DNA from: Paraburkholderia sp. D15
GTDB taxonomy: Bacteria > Pseudomonadota > Gammaproteobacteria > Burkholderiales > Burkholderiaceae
DNA length: 64,000 bases
Direction: 5' to 3'
NCBI RefSeq assembly: GCF_029910215.1
Contig: NZ_CP110395.1
Coordinates: 806,001 to 870,000 of the forward strand
Shown: positions 1 through 8,248 of the stretch, piece by piece
How the letters are laid out: the number at the start of each line of letters is the position of its first letter
Numbering within the stretch: position 1 is the stretch's first letter
Made by a program: the position numbers and the translations under genes
The notes under the pieces: model-generated
What the model saw: only the letters and a program-made list of their open reading frames with translations
What the model was told of the DNA's origin: nothing
Database searches by the model: none

Positions 1-58
1 GATTCCCTCGCTTGCGTGACGTCGATCATGCCGGCGCTGCGTTTGAACGGAGAGCAGC

Positions 59-1312
59 TTGCGGGCGATCAGGCTTCCGGCAGTTTCGATAGCGGGCAGT
101 TTCGGCGCGAGTGCGGCGACCTGGGTGTTGCTGCAACAGTTCGCGGTGCGTGGGCTCGTGGCGCTCAAGTTTCTGGCGATCGGCCGGATGCTCGGGCCCG
201 CCGCGATCGGTAGCGTGAGCGTGGCGTTGCTCGCGGTGGCGATTGCCGAGGCGCTGTCCGATACCGGCCTCGCGCAGGCCGTGATTCAAGGCGAACATGC
301 GCCGACGCGGCCGCAGCTCGGTGCGGTCTGGACCACGCTCACCGCGCGCGGCCTGCTTATTTCACTGTTGCTGGTCGCGTTGGCGCCGCTGCTCAGCAGT
401 CAGTTCCATCTGAACGGCTCGCTCGTGCTGATCCAGTTGGCCGCGTTGCTGCCGCTGCTGCGCGGGCTGGCGTCGCCGACCTATTACGTGGTGCAACGCG
501 AGCGGCGCTTCCAGCACATTGCCGGAGTCGAGGTGGCGGCGTCGTTCGTCGATTGCTCGGTCGGGCTTGCGCTGGCTTACTTCGGCGCGGGCGCGGCCTC
601 GGTGCTGATCGGCCTCGTGGCCGGCGAAAGTTTGAAGAGCACGCTGACGTGGGCGACCATGACGCCGCGTCCGCCGGTGCGCGCGGTGTGGTCCGGCATC
701 GGCCACTATGTCGGGTTCAGCCGCTGGATCTGGGCCAGCAGCGTGATCAACCTGTTGCTCAACCAGTTCGACAAGGTGGTGGTCGGCAAGCTGCTGGGGC
801 CCGCGCAACTGGGCGGCTACCAGATGTCGTCGCGGCTCGCGCAGATGCTGCTCGCCGATGCGGCGATCGCGATGTCGCAGTACCTGTTTCCGACCTTCGC
901 GGCGCAGTACCGGCGTAATCCGCAGGCGGCGTCGCGCGTGATCAAGCTGTACCTGCTGGTGATCGCGGTGGGGCTGACGGCCTTCGTGATGGTGCTGAGA
1001 ATGATCGCCGAGCCGCTGTTCTCGCTGATTCTCGGCGCGGCCTGGCTGCCCGCGGTGCCGCTGTTCCGGATTCTCGTCATCAACATGGCGATCGGGGCGT
1101 TGATTGCCGTGCTGGTTGCGTATCTGCGCGCGGTCGGCGACGCGAAAGCGACCGTGCATGCATCGGCGATCCAGGTCGTCGTGCTGCTGGTGAGCGCACC
1201 GCCTGCCGTGCACTGGTGGGGTGTGACCGGCATTGCCTGGTCGATGACCCTCGGCCTCGGCTGTGCCGCCGCGTGGATGTTGTTCAGGACGTTGACTGCA
1301 AGGACACCGTGA
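59..1312 (+). CDS. Polysaccharide flippase-like membrane protein (Wzx/MATE-type)
   Basis: Predicted inner-membrane oligosaccharide flippase of the polysaccharide transporter superfamily, 417 aa. The protein is almost wholly hydrophobic, with about 12 predicted membrane segments and short basic loops, and has the family-like N-terminal stretch in which an amphipathic helix is followed by GRMLGPAAIGS. The TTG start at 59 is supported by a GGAGAG Shine-Dalgarno at 49-54. The gene runs directly into a glycosyltransferase gene through a 1-base TGATG junction, so the two are co-transcribed and probably act on the same glycan. The substrate cannot be inferred. The rest of this locus lies upstream of the window. 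Confidence 0.8.
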   Translation: MRAIRLPAVSIAGSFGASAATWVLLQQFAVRGLVALKFLAIGRMLGPAAIGSVSVALLAVAIAEALSDTGLAQAVIQGEHAPTRPQLGAVWTTLTARGLLISLLLVALAPLLSSQFHLNGSLVLIQLAALLPLLRGLASPTYYVVQRERRFQHIAGVEVAASFVDCSVGLALAYFGAGAASVLIGLVAGESLKSTLTWATMTPRPPVRAVWSGIGHYVGFSRWIWASSVINLLLNQFDKVVVGKLLGPAQLGGYQMSSRLAQMLLADAAIAMSQYLFPTFAAQYRRNPQAASRVIKLYLLVIAVGLTAFVMVLRMIAEPLFSLILGAAWLPAVPLFRILVINMAIGALIAVLVAYLRAVGDAKATVHASAIQVVVLLVSAPPAVHWWGVTGIAWSMTLGLGCAAAWMLFRTLTARTP

Positions 1313-2379
1313 TGCGCGTTCTACATCTGGTGCTGGCGCCCCGCCTGTCGGGCGCCGAAGTGCTGGCGAAGGATCTCGCGCTCGACCAGGCTGCCGAAGG
1401 CATGGCCGTGTGCGTCGCATCGCTGTTGCCCGCGCATGCGGACTTCGGCTCGTTGCGCGACGAGTTGCGCGAACATGCGGTGCACTGCTGGTTTCCGCGT
1501 CATCGCCACAATCTGTTCGTCAAGCTGTGGCGGCTGTTCGTCGCCGTGCGGCGCTTCCGGCCCGACGTGATCTTCGCGCACGCCACCATTCCGTCGTTCT
1601 ACGCGCGGGCCTTGCCGTTGAACGTGCCGGTCGTGTACGTGATGCACTCGGCGGCCAACGACTTCGAGCGGCCGCTGTTCCGGCGCGTCGAGCATCTGCT
1701 CAAGGGCCGCGCGCGGGTGGTGATCGGCGTGTCGCAGCAAGGCGTGACCGATTACGTGCAGGCGATCGGTCCGCATCCTTCGATGACGGTCGTGCCGAAC
1801 GGCGTGGACCTCGCACGTTTTTCGTTTACCGACGGCGCATCGCCGCAGGGTCGCGCGCCGCAGGTCGTGCAGATCGGCCGCTATACGGCGGTGAAAAATC
1901 AATTGATGACGGTGCGCGCTTTCAGCCAGGTGCTCAAGCAGGTGGACGATGCGCGCCTGGTGTTTTACGGCGTGGTCGAAGACCCCGAGTATCAGGCGGC
2001 GGTGATTGCGCTGGCCGATCAGCTCGGCATCGGCGATCGCGTCGTGGTGGCGGGGCCGCGTACGGACGTGGCCCGTGTGCTGTCGGAATCGAACGTGTTC
2101 GTGATGCCGTCGCAGGCTGAGGCGCATAGCGTGGCGTTTCTCGAAGCGTTGGCGACCGGCGTGCCGATCGTCGCCAACCGCATTCCGGCCTTCGCGTTCG
2201 CGAACGGCTTTCCCAACGTGCAACTGGTCGATACCGGCGATCTGCGGTGCTATGTCGAAGCGGTCGTCGCCGCGATCGGGCAGGCGCGGGCGCAACGCTC
2301 GCTCGCCGGGTTGACGCTCAGGGATACCGCCGCGCGGTATCGGGCGATTGCGCTGAAGCTCGCGGTGTCGTCGCGATAG
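1312..2379 (+). CDS. GT4-like glycosyltransferase (GT-B fold)
   Basis: Retaining GT-B glycosyltransferase, 355 aa. The N-terminal part starts MRVLHLVLAPRLSGAE, typical of the acceptor domain, and the C-terminal part holds the donor-domain signature around VQIGRYTAVKNQ and the acidic EX7E-type stretch near SQAEAHSVAFLEALATG. I chose ATG 1312 because it overlaps the stop of the flippase gene (TGATG); upstream in-frame starts lie inside that gene. It probably adds a sugar to the glycan exported by the preceding flippase. Donor and acceptor are unknown. Confidence 0.85.
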   Translation: MRVLHLVLAPRLSGAEVLAKDLALDQAAEGMAVCVASLLPAHADFGSLRDELREHAVHCWFPRHRHNLFVKLWRLFVAVRRFRPDVIFAHATIPSFYARALPLNVPVVYVMHSAANDFERPLFRRVEHLLKGRARVVIGVSQQGVTDYVQAIGPHPSMTVVPNGVDLARFSFTDGASPQGRAPQVVQIGRYTAVKNQLMTVRAFSQVLKQVDDARLVFYGVVEDPEYQAAVIALADQLGIGDRVVVAGPRTDVARVLSESNVFVMPSQAEAHSVAFLEALATGVPIVANRIPAFAFANGFPNVQLVDTGDLRCYVEAVVAAIGQARAQRSLAGLTLRDTAARYRAIALKLAVSSR

Positions 2380-2435
2380 GCGCGGTTGTCGTCCTTCTTT
2401 TTTCCTGCTGGCGGCGCGGTCTCGCCGTCGTTCAT

Positions 2436-4055
2436 TCAGTGATGGTTGTCTATGTCGTGCGTGTCGGGCACGGGATCGACGGCGGGCGGAGGCGGCAGCG
2501 TGAACGGCGGGTCGGCCTCGCGCATGGCCAGCGTGACGAGACGTTGCGCTTCCTTGCTGCTGGCGTCGATCCGCAACGCCGTGTTCGCGTTGTGACGCAT
2601 GCAGGTCCAGTGCTCGACGTTGCCGCAGCCTCGCGCCAGACTCAGCAGCGCGTCGCGTTGCTGTTCGCGGGCGGTGAGCGCGGCGCGCAGGCTGACCGCA
2701 TCGCGATTGCGCGGCTGCGCGGCGAGAGCGGCCGCGAGACGGGTTCTCGTCGCCGACAGATTGTTCTGCTGGAGATCGGTGCGCGCGGCTTTCACGTGCC
2801 GGGCGGCGTCCGCGCGCGCTTTGTCTTCGGGGCTGTCGGCGTTGCGCGGCGCGTCGCTGGCGAGCAGCGCTACGCGGCGCGGCGCTGGTGAAGGTGCGGG
2901 CACGGGCGCCGCGGCGTTTTGCTGCGATGCGAGCGGCGGCAGGCGCACGGGGGCGGAGCGCTGCGAGGCGATCGTGATGGGGCGCTGCGCGGAGAGGCTG
3001 GGAGTGGTGTGCTGGCTGGCGGTTTGCGTTGGGTGTGGTTGGGGTGGGGCAATCGCTGATGTCGTGGTCGCGGCTACGGCTGCGGCTGCGGCTACGGCTG
3101 CGGTGCGTGTGGCGGGTTCTGTCGCGATGGGGGCGTGCTGGGCAGCTGCGATCGTTGCATGTCGCGACGGCGCGGCCGGCGCGGGAGCTTGTTGTGCAAC
3201 GACGACAGGCGCATGCGGTTGCGACGCCGTCGATGCGGGACGTTGAGTTGTGTTTACGGCTGCCGGCTGCTGGGCAACGATAGCTGGCGGCTGTTGTTGT
3301 GCAACAGGCGCGACGTGTTGAGTCGCCACGATCGCCGGCTGTTGGGCGACGACAAGCGGTACATGTTGTTGCATGACAGGCGCGGCATGCTGAGTGGTCA
3401 CTATTGCAGGCTGCTGAGCAACGACAACCGGCGCATGTTGCGAAACGACAGGCGCGGCGTGTTGAGTCGTCACGATTGCAGGCTGCTGTGCAACCACAAC
3501 CGGCGCGCGTAATGCCGCCCTGGCCGCCGGCCGCTGCGCCGCCACCTCCGACGCCTGCTGCGCCGCCAGCGCCGTCACATGACTCGTCTGCGGCACGACG
3601 CGCTGCCGCTGACCCGCGGCGATCGGCGGCACCGCGTTCTGGGTTTTCACCGCGCCCGAGACGGCGATCGGCGGCCGCTCACCGCTGTCGTTGCTATGGA
3701 TGAAGCCGAGATACACGGCGGAGGCCACCACCAGCATCGAACCGCTGATCGCCAGCGAGTGCCGCAGGCGCTGATACGGCGGCGCCACGACCGCCTGTTC
3801 GTCGACGACCTCGTATGAATTCATCAGGTCGCGCGACAACGGACGCCAGATCGTGCGCACCGGCAAGCGCGCATCGAGCGTCGACGGCGGCGGTTCCAGC
3901 GGAATGTGCAAGGGCGGCGGCGCGGGACGCGCATCGAACGTGTCGGCCGCCAGCGCATGGCACGAAGGACAGCGCGCGAAACGGCCGTTGAGCGGCTCAC
4001 CGCAGTGGCCGCATCGGGAGAAATCCTGCTGATCGGAAGTGATGTCGCTAAGCAT
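2436..4055 (-). CDS. Zinc-ribbon, single-TM protein with Gln/Ala-rich repeat domain
   Basis: No family was recognised for this 539-aa protein. In order it shows an N-terminal zinc ribbon made of two CxxC knuckles (C15/C18 and C29/C32); one membrane helix at about residues 100-119; and a long Gln/Ala/Pro/Val-rich region with a roughly 23-residue repeat (VVAQQPAIVTTQHAAPV and variants) at about residues 185-265. A charged helical C-terminal part around residues 400-520 looks TPR-like. The expected topology is a cytoplasmic zinc ribbon and a periplasmic tail. It lies 79 bp downstream of the small exported protein gene and is probably transcribed with it. Function unknown. Confidence 0.7.
   Translation of the reverse strand: MLSDITSDQQDFSRCGHCGEPLNGRFARCPSCHALAADTFDARPAPPPLHIPLEPPPSTLDARLPVRTIWRPLSRDLMNSYEVVDEQAVVAPPYQRLRHSLAISGSMLVVASAVYLGFIHSNDSGERPPIAVSGAVKTQNAVPPIAAGQRQRVVPQTSHVTALAAQQASEVAAQRPAARAALRAPVVVAQQPAIVTTQHAAPVVSQHAPVVVAQQPAIVTTQHAAPVMQQHVPLVVAQQPAIVATQHVAPVAQQQPPAIVAQQPAAVNTTQRPASTASQPHAPVVVAQQAPAPAAPSRHATIAAAQHAPIATEPATRTAAVAAAAAVAATTTSAIAPPQPHPTQTASQHTTPSLSAQRPITIASQRSAPVRLPPLASQQNAAAPVPAPSPAPRRVALLASDAPRNADSPEDKARADAARHVKAARTDLQQNNLSATRTRLAAALAAQPRNRDAVSLRAALTAREQQRDALLSLARGCGNVEHWTCMRHNANTALRIDASSKEAQRLVTLAMREADPPFTLPPPPAVDPVPDTHDIDNHH
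3261..3503 (-). repeat. Coding repeat for Gln/Ala-rich 23-residue units
   Basis: In-frame imperfect tandem repeat inside the zinc-ribbon protein gene, about 3.5 units of about 69 bp. It encodes variants of VVAQQPAIVTTQHAAPV. Boundaries are approximate because the outer units are degenerate. Confidence 0.7.
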
Positions 4056-4134
4056 TGCCGTTTCGCTAACGGGCGCCGTAGGCCGGCGCCACCATCAAGG
4101 AAAACAACACACCGCGGCCAGCCGGCGGGCAGCG

Positions 4135-4785
4135 TTACTGAACGACGTAACCCCGCGCCTGCATGCACGCGCCATAGGCGGCCCAATACTGTGTCATCGG
4201 CGGTTCGGGCGCCGGCAGCGGCGGCAGCTTCACGCCAGAGGCGCCGGCCATGTCGGTCGCGCCGCCGTCCGCACTCGGTGCCGATGCCGGATTGGCGGCC
4301 ATCGTCATCGCATCGGATGCGGGGGCGCCGGCCGTCGCGGCCGTGCCGCTGGCCGCGTTGGCGGCCGTGGTTGCGTTGGTTCCGGGCGGATTCGCCGCTT
4401 TACCGGTATGGGTTGCCGTGCCGGCTGTGGCCGCCGACGCACCCGCCGCGGCGGTGGCGACAGGCGCGCTTGCACCGGCCGCGCTCGCGCCCGCCGGCAT
4501 CCCGACGCCGGGTGGTGTGGCGGAAAACGTGCTGGGCGGCAACGGCGGCCTCGATGGCGCGCCGGTCGAGGTGGTCTTGCCGACAGGAGGATGGCGCGGC
4601 GGAATCTGCGATTCGTGCGCGATGTTGATCTTGGTCTGCTTGTTGGCCGTGGCGAAGCACGTCGCGTTGTCGATGCTGCGTTGGTACGGGCTCTGACTGC
4701 GGATGGGGTAAACGACCGGCTGCCATGCGAAAGCAGCACTGCTAAACACCACAAGCGTCAGTACGGTATAAGTTTTGATTTTCAT
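4135..4785 (-). CDS. Small exported Ala/Gly-rich hypothetical protein
   Basis: A 216-aa protein with a clear Sec signal peptide (MKIKTYTVLTLVVFSSAAFA, cleavage before W21). A conserved-looking N-terminal block has one Cys (about residue 43). A low-complexity Ala/Gly/Pro/Thr region follows, and the protein ends in a compact tail with MTQYWAAYGACMQARGYVVQ that carries a second Cys. Start ATG 4785 was chosen over a longer in-frame start because the signal peptide begins there and GGGAG lies about 8 bases upstream. It is the first gene of a probable two-gene unit with the downstream zinc-ribbon protein. No function can be assigned. A periplasmic or envelope location is inferred from the signal peptide. 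Confidence 0.7.
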   Translation of the reverse strand: MKIKTYTVLTLVVFSSAAFAWQPVVYPIRSQSPYQRSIDNATCFATANKQTKINIAHESQIPPRHPPVGKTTSTGAPSRPPLPPSTFSATPPGVGMPAGASAAGASAPVATAAAGASAATAGTATHTGKAANPPGTNATTAANAASGTAATAGAPASDAMTMAANPASAPSADGGATDMAGASGVKLPPLPAPEPPMTQYWAAYGACMQARGYVVQ

Positions 4786-5012
4786 CGCAGTCGCTCCCGC
4801 AGCGATGTTTCGCCCTTCGTAGGCAATCGCGCTTCGCGGTGCGTTCTGATCACTGTCGCTATGCCATTGACTGGCGACGCACTCTGCGAAGGCTCTTTCC
4901 TGAGCGTAGCATCCGGCGCGGTCCACGCGCTGCGCTGGATAGCGCGTGAAAACGCCATCCTGCAGTCCAATCAAGCCAGAGCGGCAAGACTATGTGGCGA
5001 ATCGCACGAAAT

Positions 5013-5031
5013 CCCAGGGACAATCCCTAGG
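5013..5031 (-). terminator. Weak hairpin after SphA-family gene
   Basis: Inverted repeat of 8 bases with one mismatch (5013-5020 against 5024-5031) and a 3-base loop, just downstream of the stop of the outer membrane protein gene. There is no strong U-tract, so this is only a possible terminator. Confidence 0.3.
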
Positions 5032-5044
5032 CTGTGCCTGCGCG

Positions 5045-6073
5045 TTACTGGAAGGTCGCGCTGATCGACAACTCGACCGCGTTGCCCTTTGGACGGTTCT
5101 CGACTTCGAACTCGTTGACCCAGCGCAGCGTCGCGGACACCGGCGTTTTACTGATCTTGCCGGACCACGACACCATCGGTCCGATCCCCACCGAATGCCC
5201 CCGCGCGCCGCCGATCAGATTCGCGACGCCGCCAGTGTCGTCGCCGAGTTGCTGGATGTAGCCGCCGATCACGCCGACCCCCCAGCCGCCCGCGAAGCGT
5301 TTCATCGCCATCAGGTCGAGCACGCTGACCGGCGCGTTGTGATAGTGCGTGTCGTTATTGGCGGTGTAGAACTCGATGCCGTAGTTCGCCGACAGCTCGA
5401 TGTTCTGCGACGGAATGATCTTCGTGTACGCGAGGGTCGGAATGAAGGTCCACGTGTTCTGCCCGGCATTCGCGAGCCGGTTCGGGTTGTAGGCGCCGGT
5501 CGGCGCGTACATCTGCACGCTGAGCGCGATGTGATCGGTCTTGCTCAGGTGGTAGCCGGCGACGACCGGCGTGAAGAAGACATCGGCGAACTGCGTGGCC
5601 GTGTCGTTCGGCAGACGGCCATGAAATGACGACACGTTGGTGTACTGCACCGGCACGCCGAACGACGACGCGAAATTCCAGCCGCCCGCCGTGATCCCCC
5701 AGGTCTTGATCGCGTTGAGCAACGTGTACGACACGTCGTAGTCGATGCCCGCGCTCACGGTGCCGGCAATCGGAATGCTCTTGCTCGCGCCGAGCGAGCC
5801 CTCGTAATAGATCGAGGTGACCGACACGATCCAGTCGGAGGTGGGCGGCACGATGCCCGCATACGGCGCGATCTGCATGCCGGTGATCGGCCGGCCGATG
5901 CCGCCCTCGGTCGCGAATGCGGTTTGCGCCGCCGTCAGCACGCCAAGCGCGCCGAGCGTACCGAAGGTGCCGAGTACGGCGGCGCGGCGAGCGGCATGAG
6001 CGGCAGGCGTCAAACATGCGGCCTGATGTCGCCGATCCCGCCGATCCCCGAAGAACACCACGCGCTTGTCCAT
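5045..6073 (-). CDS. SphA/phenol-MetA family outer membrane beta-barrel protein
   Basis: A 342-aa protein resembling the phenol meta-pathway (MetA_deg/SphA) family of outer membrane proteins, which are often encoded near aromatic or lipid catabolism genes. The sequence shows an unusually long, basic, Arg-rich n-region followed by a hydrophobic stretch and a cleavage site near AQTAFA-TEGG. Alternating amphipathic beta strands with many aromatic residues follow (YTNVSSFHGRLPNDTATQF, GWGVGVIGGYIQQLGDDTGG). The protein ends in a strand finishing SISATFQ. Start ATG 6073 has a good GAGGTGA site. No catabolic genes are adjacent, so the ligand is unknown. Confidence 0.75.
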   Translation of the reverse strand: MDKRVVFFGDRRDRRHQAACLTPAAHAARRAAVLGTFGTLGALGVLTAAQTAFATEGGIGRPITGMQIAPYAGIVPPTSDWIVSVTSIYYEGSLGASKSIPIAGTVSAGIDYDVSYTLLNAIKTWGITAGGWNFASSFGVPVQYTNVSSFHGRLPNDTATQFADVFFTPVVAGYHLSKTDHIALSVQMYAPTGAYNPNRLANAGQNTWTFIPTLAYTKIIPSQNIELSANYGIEFYTANNDTHYHNAPVSVLDLMAMKRFAGGWGVGVIGGYIQQLGDDTGGVANLIGGARGHSVGIGPMVSWSGKISKTPVSATLRWVNEFEVENRPKGNAVELSISATFQ

Positions 6074-6843
6074 TCGATCACCTCGCTGGCTGAGCTGCCG
6101 CTACGCATTGTTTTAAGGCACAGGAAAATTCAGCCCAGTCGCAAGCTTCCGGTTAATGCCGCAAAGCGTTGATTGATTCGAATGGGCCGGCATGCGTTGG
6201 GCTCACGCGAATAAGGGCAGTGCGTTACTGCGCGCTTTTGACACGTGAAACACGAAGAGAGGAAATGCGGAGTATTTCGCGAAACGGCCACGAAACATCG
6301 TCGTGGCCGGCGCTGCGCCGCACGCGCGAAGACCTGAATGGATAAGCGATAACCGCGTTACTAATTGTTTAAAAAAGACTAGCAAACCTATGACGTTTGA
6401 CAAGGCGGATTTTGTAACAGCAGTTCGAACGAATTAAGAGCCGTGTAGAGCCGTTTTCTGAAATGCGGAATGACTGGGCGAGCGATTCAATTGCGCGCCG
6501 GTTACGCCCGGTTGAATCGATCCGCTGCGAGGCATGAGGGAAATTGATCGAATCAAACAAAAAACATCAATTCTCATCAGGATTTCTTCGACCCACAATG
6601 ACTCACCGATTGGCTAGGCGGCAAGCGAGCTGGGTGTCGGCGGCGGTGAATCGCCGTGCGCGAGTCTCGCTATCCGGGCAAGCCGATTAGTTAGTAATAG
6701 AAAGGGAATCGTCAGAACCGGGTGTCGGCCCGACGCATTGGAGACAGCGCGATAGCAGGCTGGCGATACGCAGCCGCCGTCGTGCCGCGCAAGCCGTGTT
6801 TCACCCGTCGACGATCTTCACGCCCACTACAAGGAAAACTACG
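6074..6843. other. 770-bp divergent intergenic region
   Basis: No convincing gene. Short reading frames here lack ribosome sites and family features. The stretch is more AT-rich than its surroundings and separates the divergent outer membrane protein gene and the PotF-like gene, so it should contain both promoters. The notable element is the TTGAT-type dyad and 24-base motif at 6558-6581, which recurs upstream of the LysR/aguA pair. Confidence 0.6.
6558..6581. promoter_or_regulatory. Shared 24-bp motif, copy 1 (candidate LysR operator)
   Basis: A 24-base element with core CAAAAAACATCA and TCATCA, matching 12487-12510 at 21 of 24 positions. In both copies it is preceded about 16 bases upstream by AATTGAT-like sequence. 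It lies about 260 bases before the first PotF-like gene. Assignment to the LysR protein encoded at 11548-12456 is inference. Confidence 0.5.
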
Positions 6844-7995
6844 ATGCGCGCCTGTGTTTTTCGTCATCACCGTCACCGGACCCTAAGCGTCGCGCTTGCC
6901 GCGCTCGCCGCGGCCGCGGGCTGGTTGCTGTTGTCGTGTCCCGGCACCGGCATGGCGGCCGAAACGGCACCGAAGGAACTGAACGTCTACAACTGGTCGG
7001 ACTACATCGCGAAGGACACGATTCCAGACTTCGAAAAACAGTCCGGCATTCACGTGAAATACGACAACTACGACAGCGACGACACGCTGCAGGCCAAGCT
7101 GCTCGCAGGCAGTTCGGGTTTCGACATCGTCGTGCCTTCGTCGATGTACATGGCGCGGCAGATTCAGGCCGGCATGCTGCTGAAGCTCGACAAATCGCAG
7201 CTGCCGAACCTGAAGAATCTCGATCCGACATTGATGAAGATGATCGCGGATGCCGATCCGGGCGCGCAGTACGGCGTGCCTTGGGCGTACGGCACCGACG
7301 GCATCGGCTACAACGTGCAGGAAGTGAAGAAGGCGCTCGGCGATAACGCGCCGGTGGATAGCTGGGCGCTGGTGTTCGATCCGGCCAACGTGTCGAAGCT
7401 CAAAAGCTGCGGCGTGTCGTTCCTCGACCAGGCCACCGATGCATTCGCGAGCGCCTTGCAGTATCTGCACAAGGACCCGAACAGCTCGAACCCCGCCGAC
7501 TACCAGGCCGCGTTCGAACTCTTGAAGAAGGTACGGCCGTACATCACCCAGTTCAACTCGTCGGGCTATATCAACGACCTCGCCAATAACGACGTCTGCG
7601 TGGCGATCGGCTGGTCGGGCGATGTGGGCATTGCGCGGCGCCGCGCGGCCGACGCGAAACGCAAGTACGAGATCCGCTTCTCGAACGTGAAGGAAGGCGG
7701 CCTGTTGTGGTTCGACGTGATGGTGATTCCGAAGGACGCGCCGCATCCCGAGGCGGCGCTCAAGTGGATCAACTACATCGAGGACCCGAAGGTCAACGCG
7801 GCGATCACCAACGAGGTGTTCTATCCGACCGCGAACCGCGCCGCGCGTCCGTTCGTCGCGCCGGTCGTGGCCCAGGACCCGAGCGTCTATCCGGGCGACG
7901 AGGTACTGAGCAGGATGACGCTGATCAAGCCGGTGCCGATCGAAATCGTGCGGCTGGAGAACCGGCTCTGGGCGCAGTTGAAGGCGGGGCGCTGA
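6844..7995 (+). CDS. PotF-like polyamine-binding periplasmic protein 1
   Basis: Periplasmic substrate-binding protein of the PotD/PotF family, 383 aa. After a signal peptide (cleavage near GTGMA-AE) come the family hallmarks: LNVYNWSDYIAKD, then YDNYDSDDTLQAKLLAGSSGFDIVVPSS, YGVPWAYGTDGIGYN and a C-terminal domain with LLWFDVMVIPKDAPHPEAAL. These match putrescine/spermidine-binding SBPs. I chose ATG 6844 over a start 16 codons upstream because AAGGAAAA precedes it. No ABC permease or ATPase gene lies nearby, so it is either an orphan SBP serving a distant transporter or a sensor. It is the first gene of the left half of the agmatine cluster. Confidence 0.88.
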   Translation: MRACVFRHHRHRTLSVALAALAAAAGWLLLSCPGTGMAAETAPKELNVYNWSDYIAKDTIPDFEKQSGIHVKYDNYDSDDTLQAKLLAGSSGFDIVVPSSMYMARQIQAGMLLKLDKSQLPNLKNLDPTLMKMIADADPGAQYGVPWAYGTDGIGYNVQEVKKALGDNAPVDSWALVFDPANVSKLKSCGVSFLDQATDAFASALQYLHKDPNSSNPADYQAAFELLKKVRPYITQFNSSGYINDLANNDVCVAIGWSGDVGIARRRAADAKRKYEIRFSNVKEGGLLWFDVMVIPKDAPHPEAALKWINYIEDPKVNAAITNEVFYPTANRAARPFVAPVVAQDPSVYPGDEVLSRMTLIKPVPIEIVRLENRLWAQLKAGR

Positions 7996-7999
7996 GCGT

Positions 8000-8103
8000 C
8001 GCTGAGTTATGCCGCTGAGTTAAGTCGCTGAGCTACGCCACTGGGTCACGCCACTGGGTCACGCCACTGGGTCACGCCACTGAGCTACGCCACCGAGTCA
8101 CGC
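8000..8103. repeat. 13-bp tandem repeat, eight copies
   Basis: Eight back-to-back 13-base units: three CGCTGAG types, three identical CACTGGGTCACGC and two variants. The array begins 5 bases after the PotF-like stop codon and fills the first half of the gap before the DUF3138 gene. Confidence 0.85.
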
Positions 8104-8248
8104 GCAAGCGGCGAATTATTTCCCTGATCGCAGCACCTTTCCTGAATCGAGTCGCGTTCGCGCGCATCTCGCGGGGCACGCTCGCGCCTGCGAGGCGCGC
8201 ATCGATCGCGCGGCATCGATCGCACCACAACAAACGAGGAGATTTTGC

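Noticed and set aside
3029..3512. Plus-strand frames rich in Arg/Leu over the Gln-rich repeat region
   Set aside because: They are opposite-strand shadows of the real minus-strand repeat gene with no ribosome site or family similarity.
6203..6560. Two small minus-strand frames in the 770-bp gap
   Set aside because: No ribosome sites, no domain and no codon signal; likely chance frames in AT-richer DNA.
7996..8103. 13-bp repeats as a CRISPR array
   Set aside because: Units are contiguous with no spacers and no cas genes are nearby.
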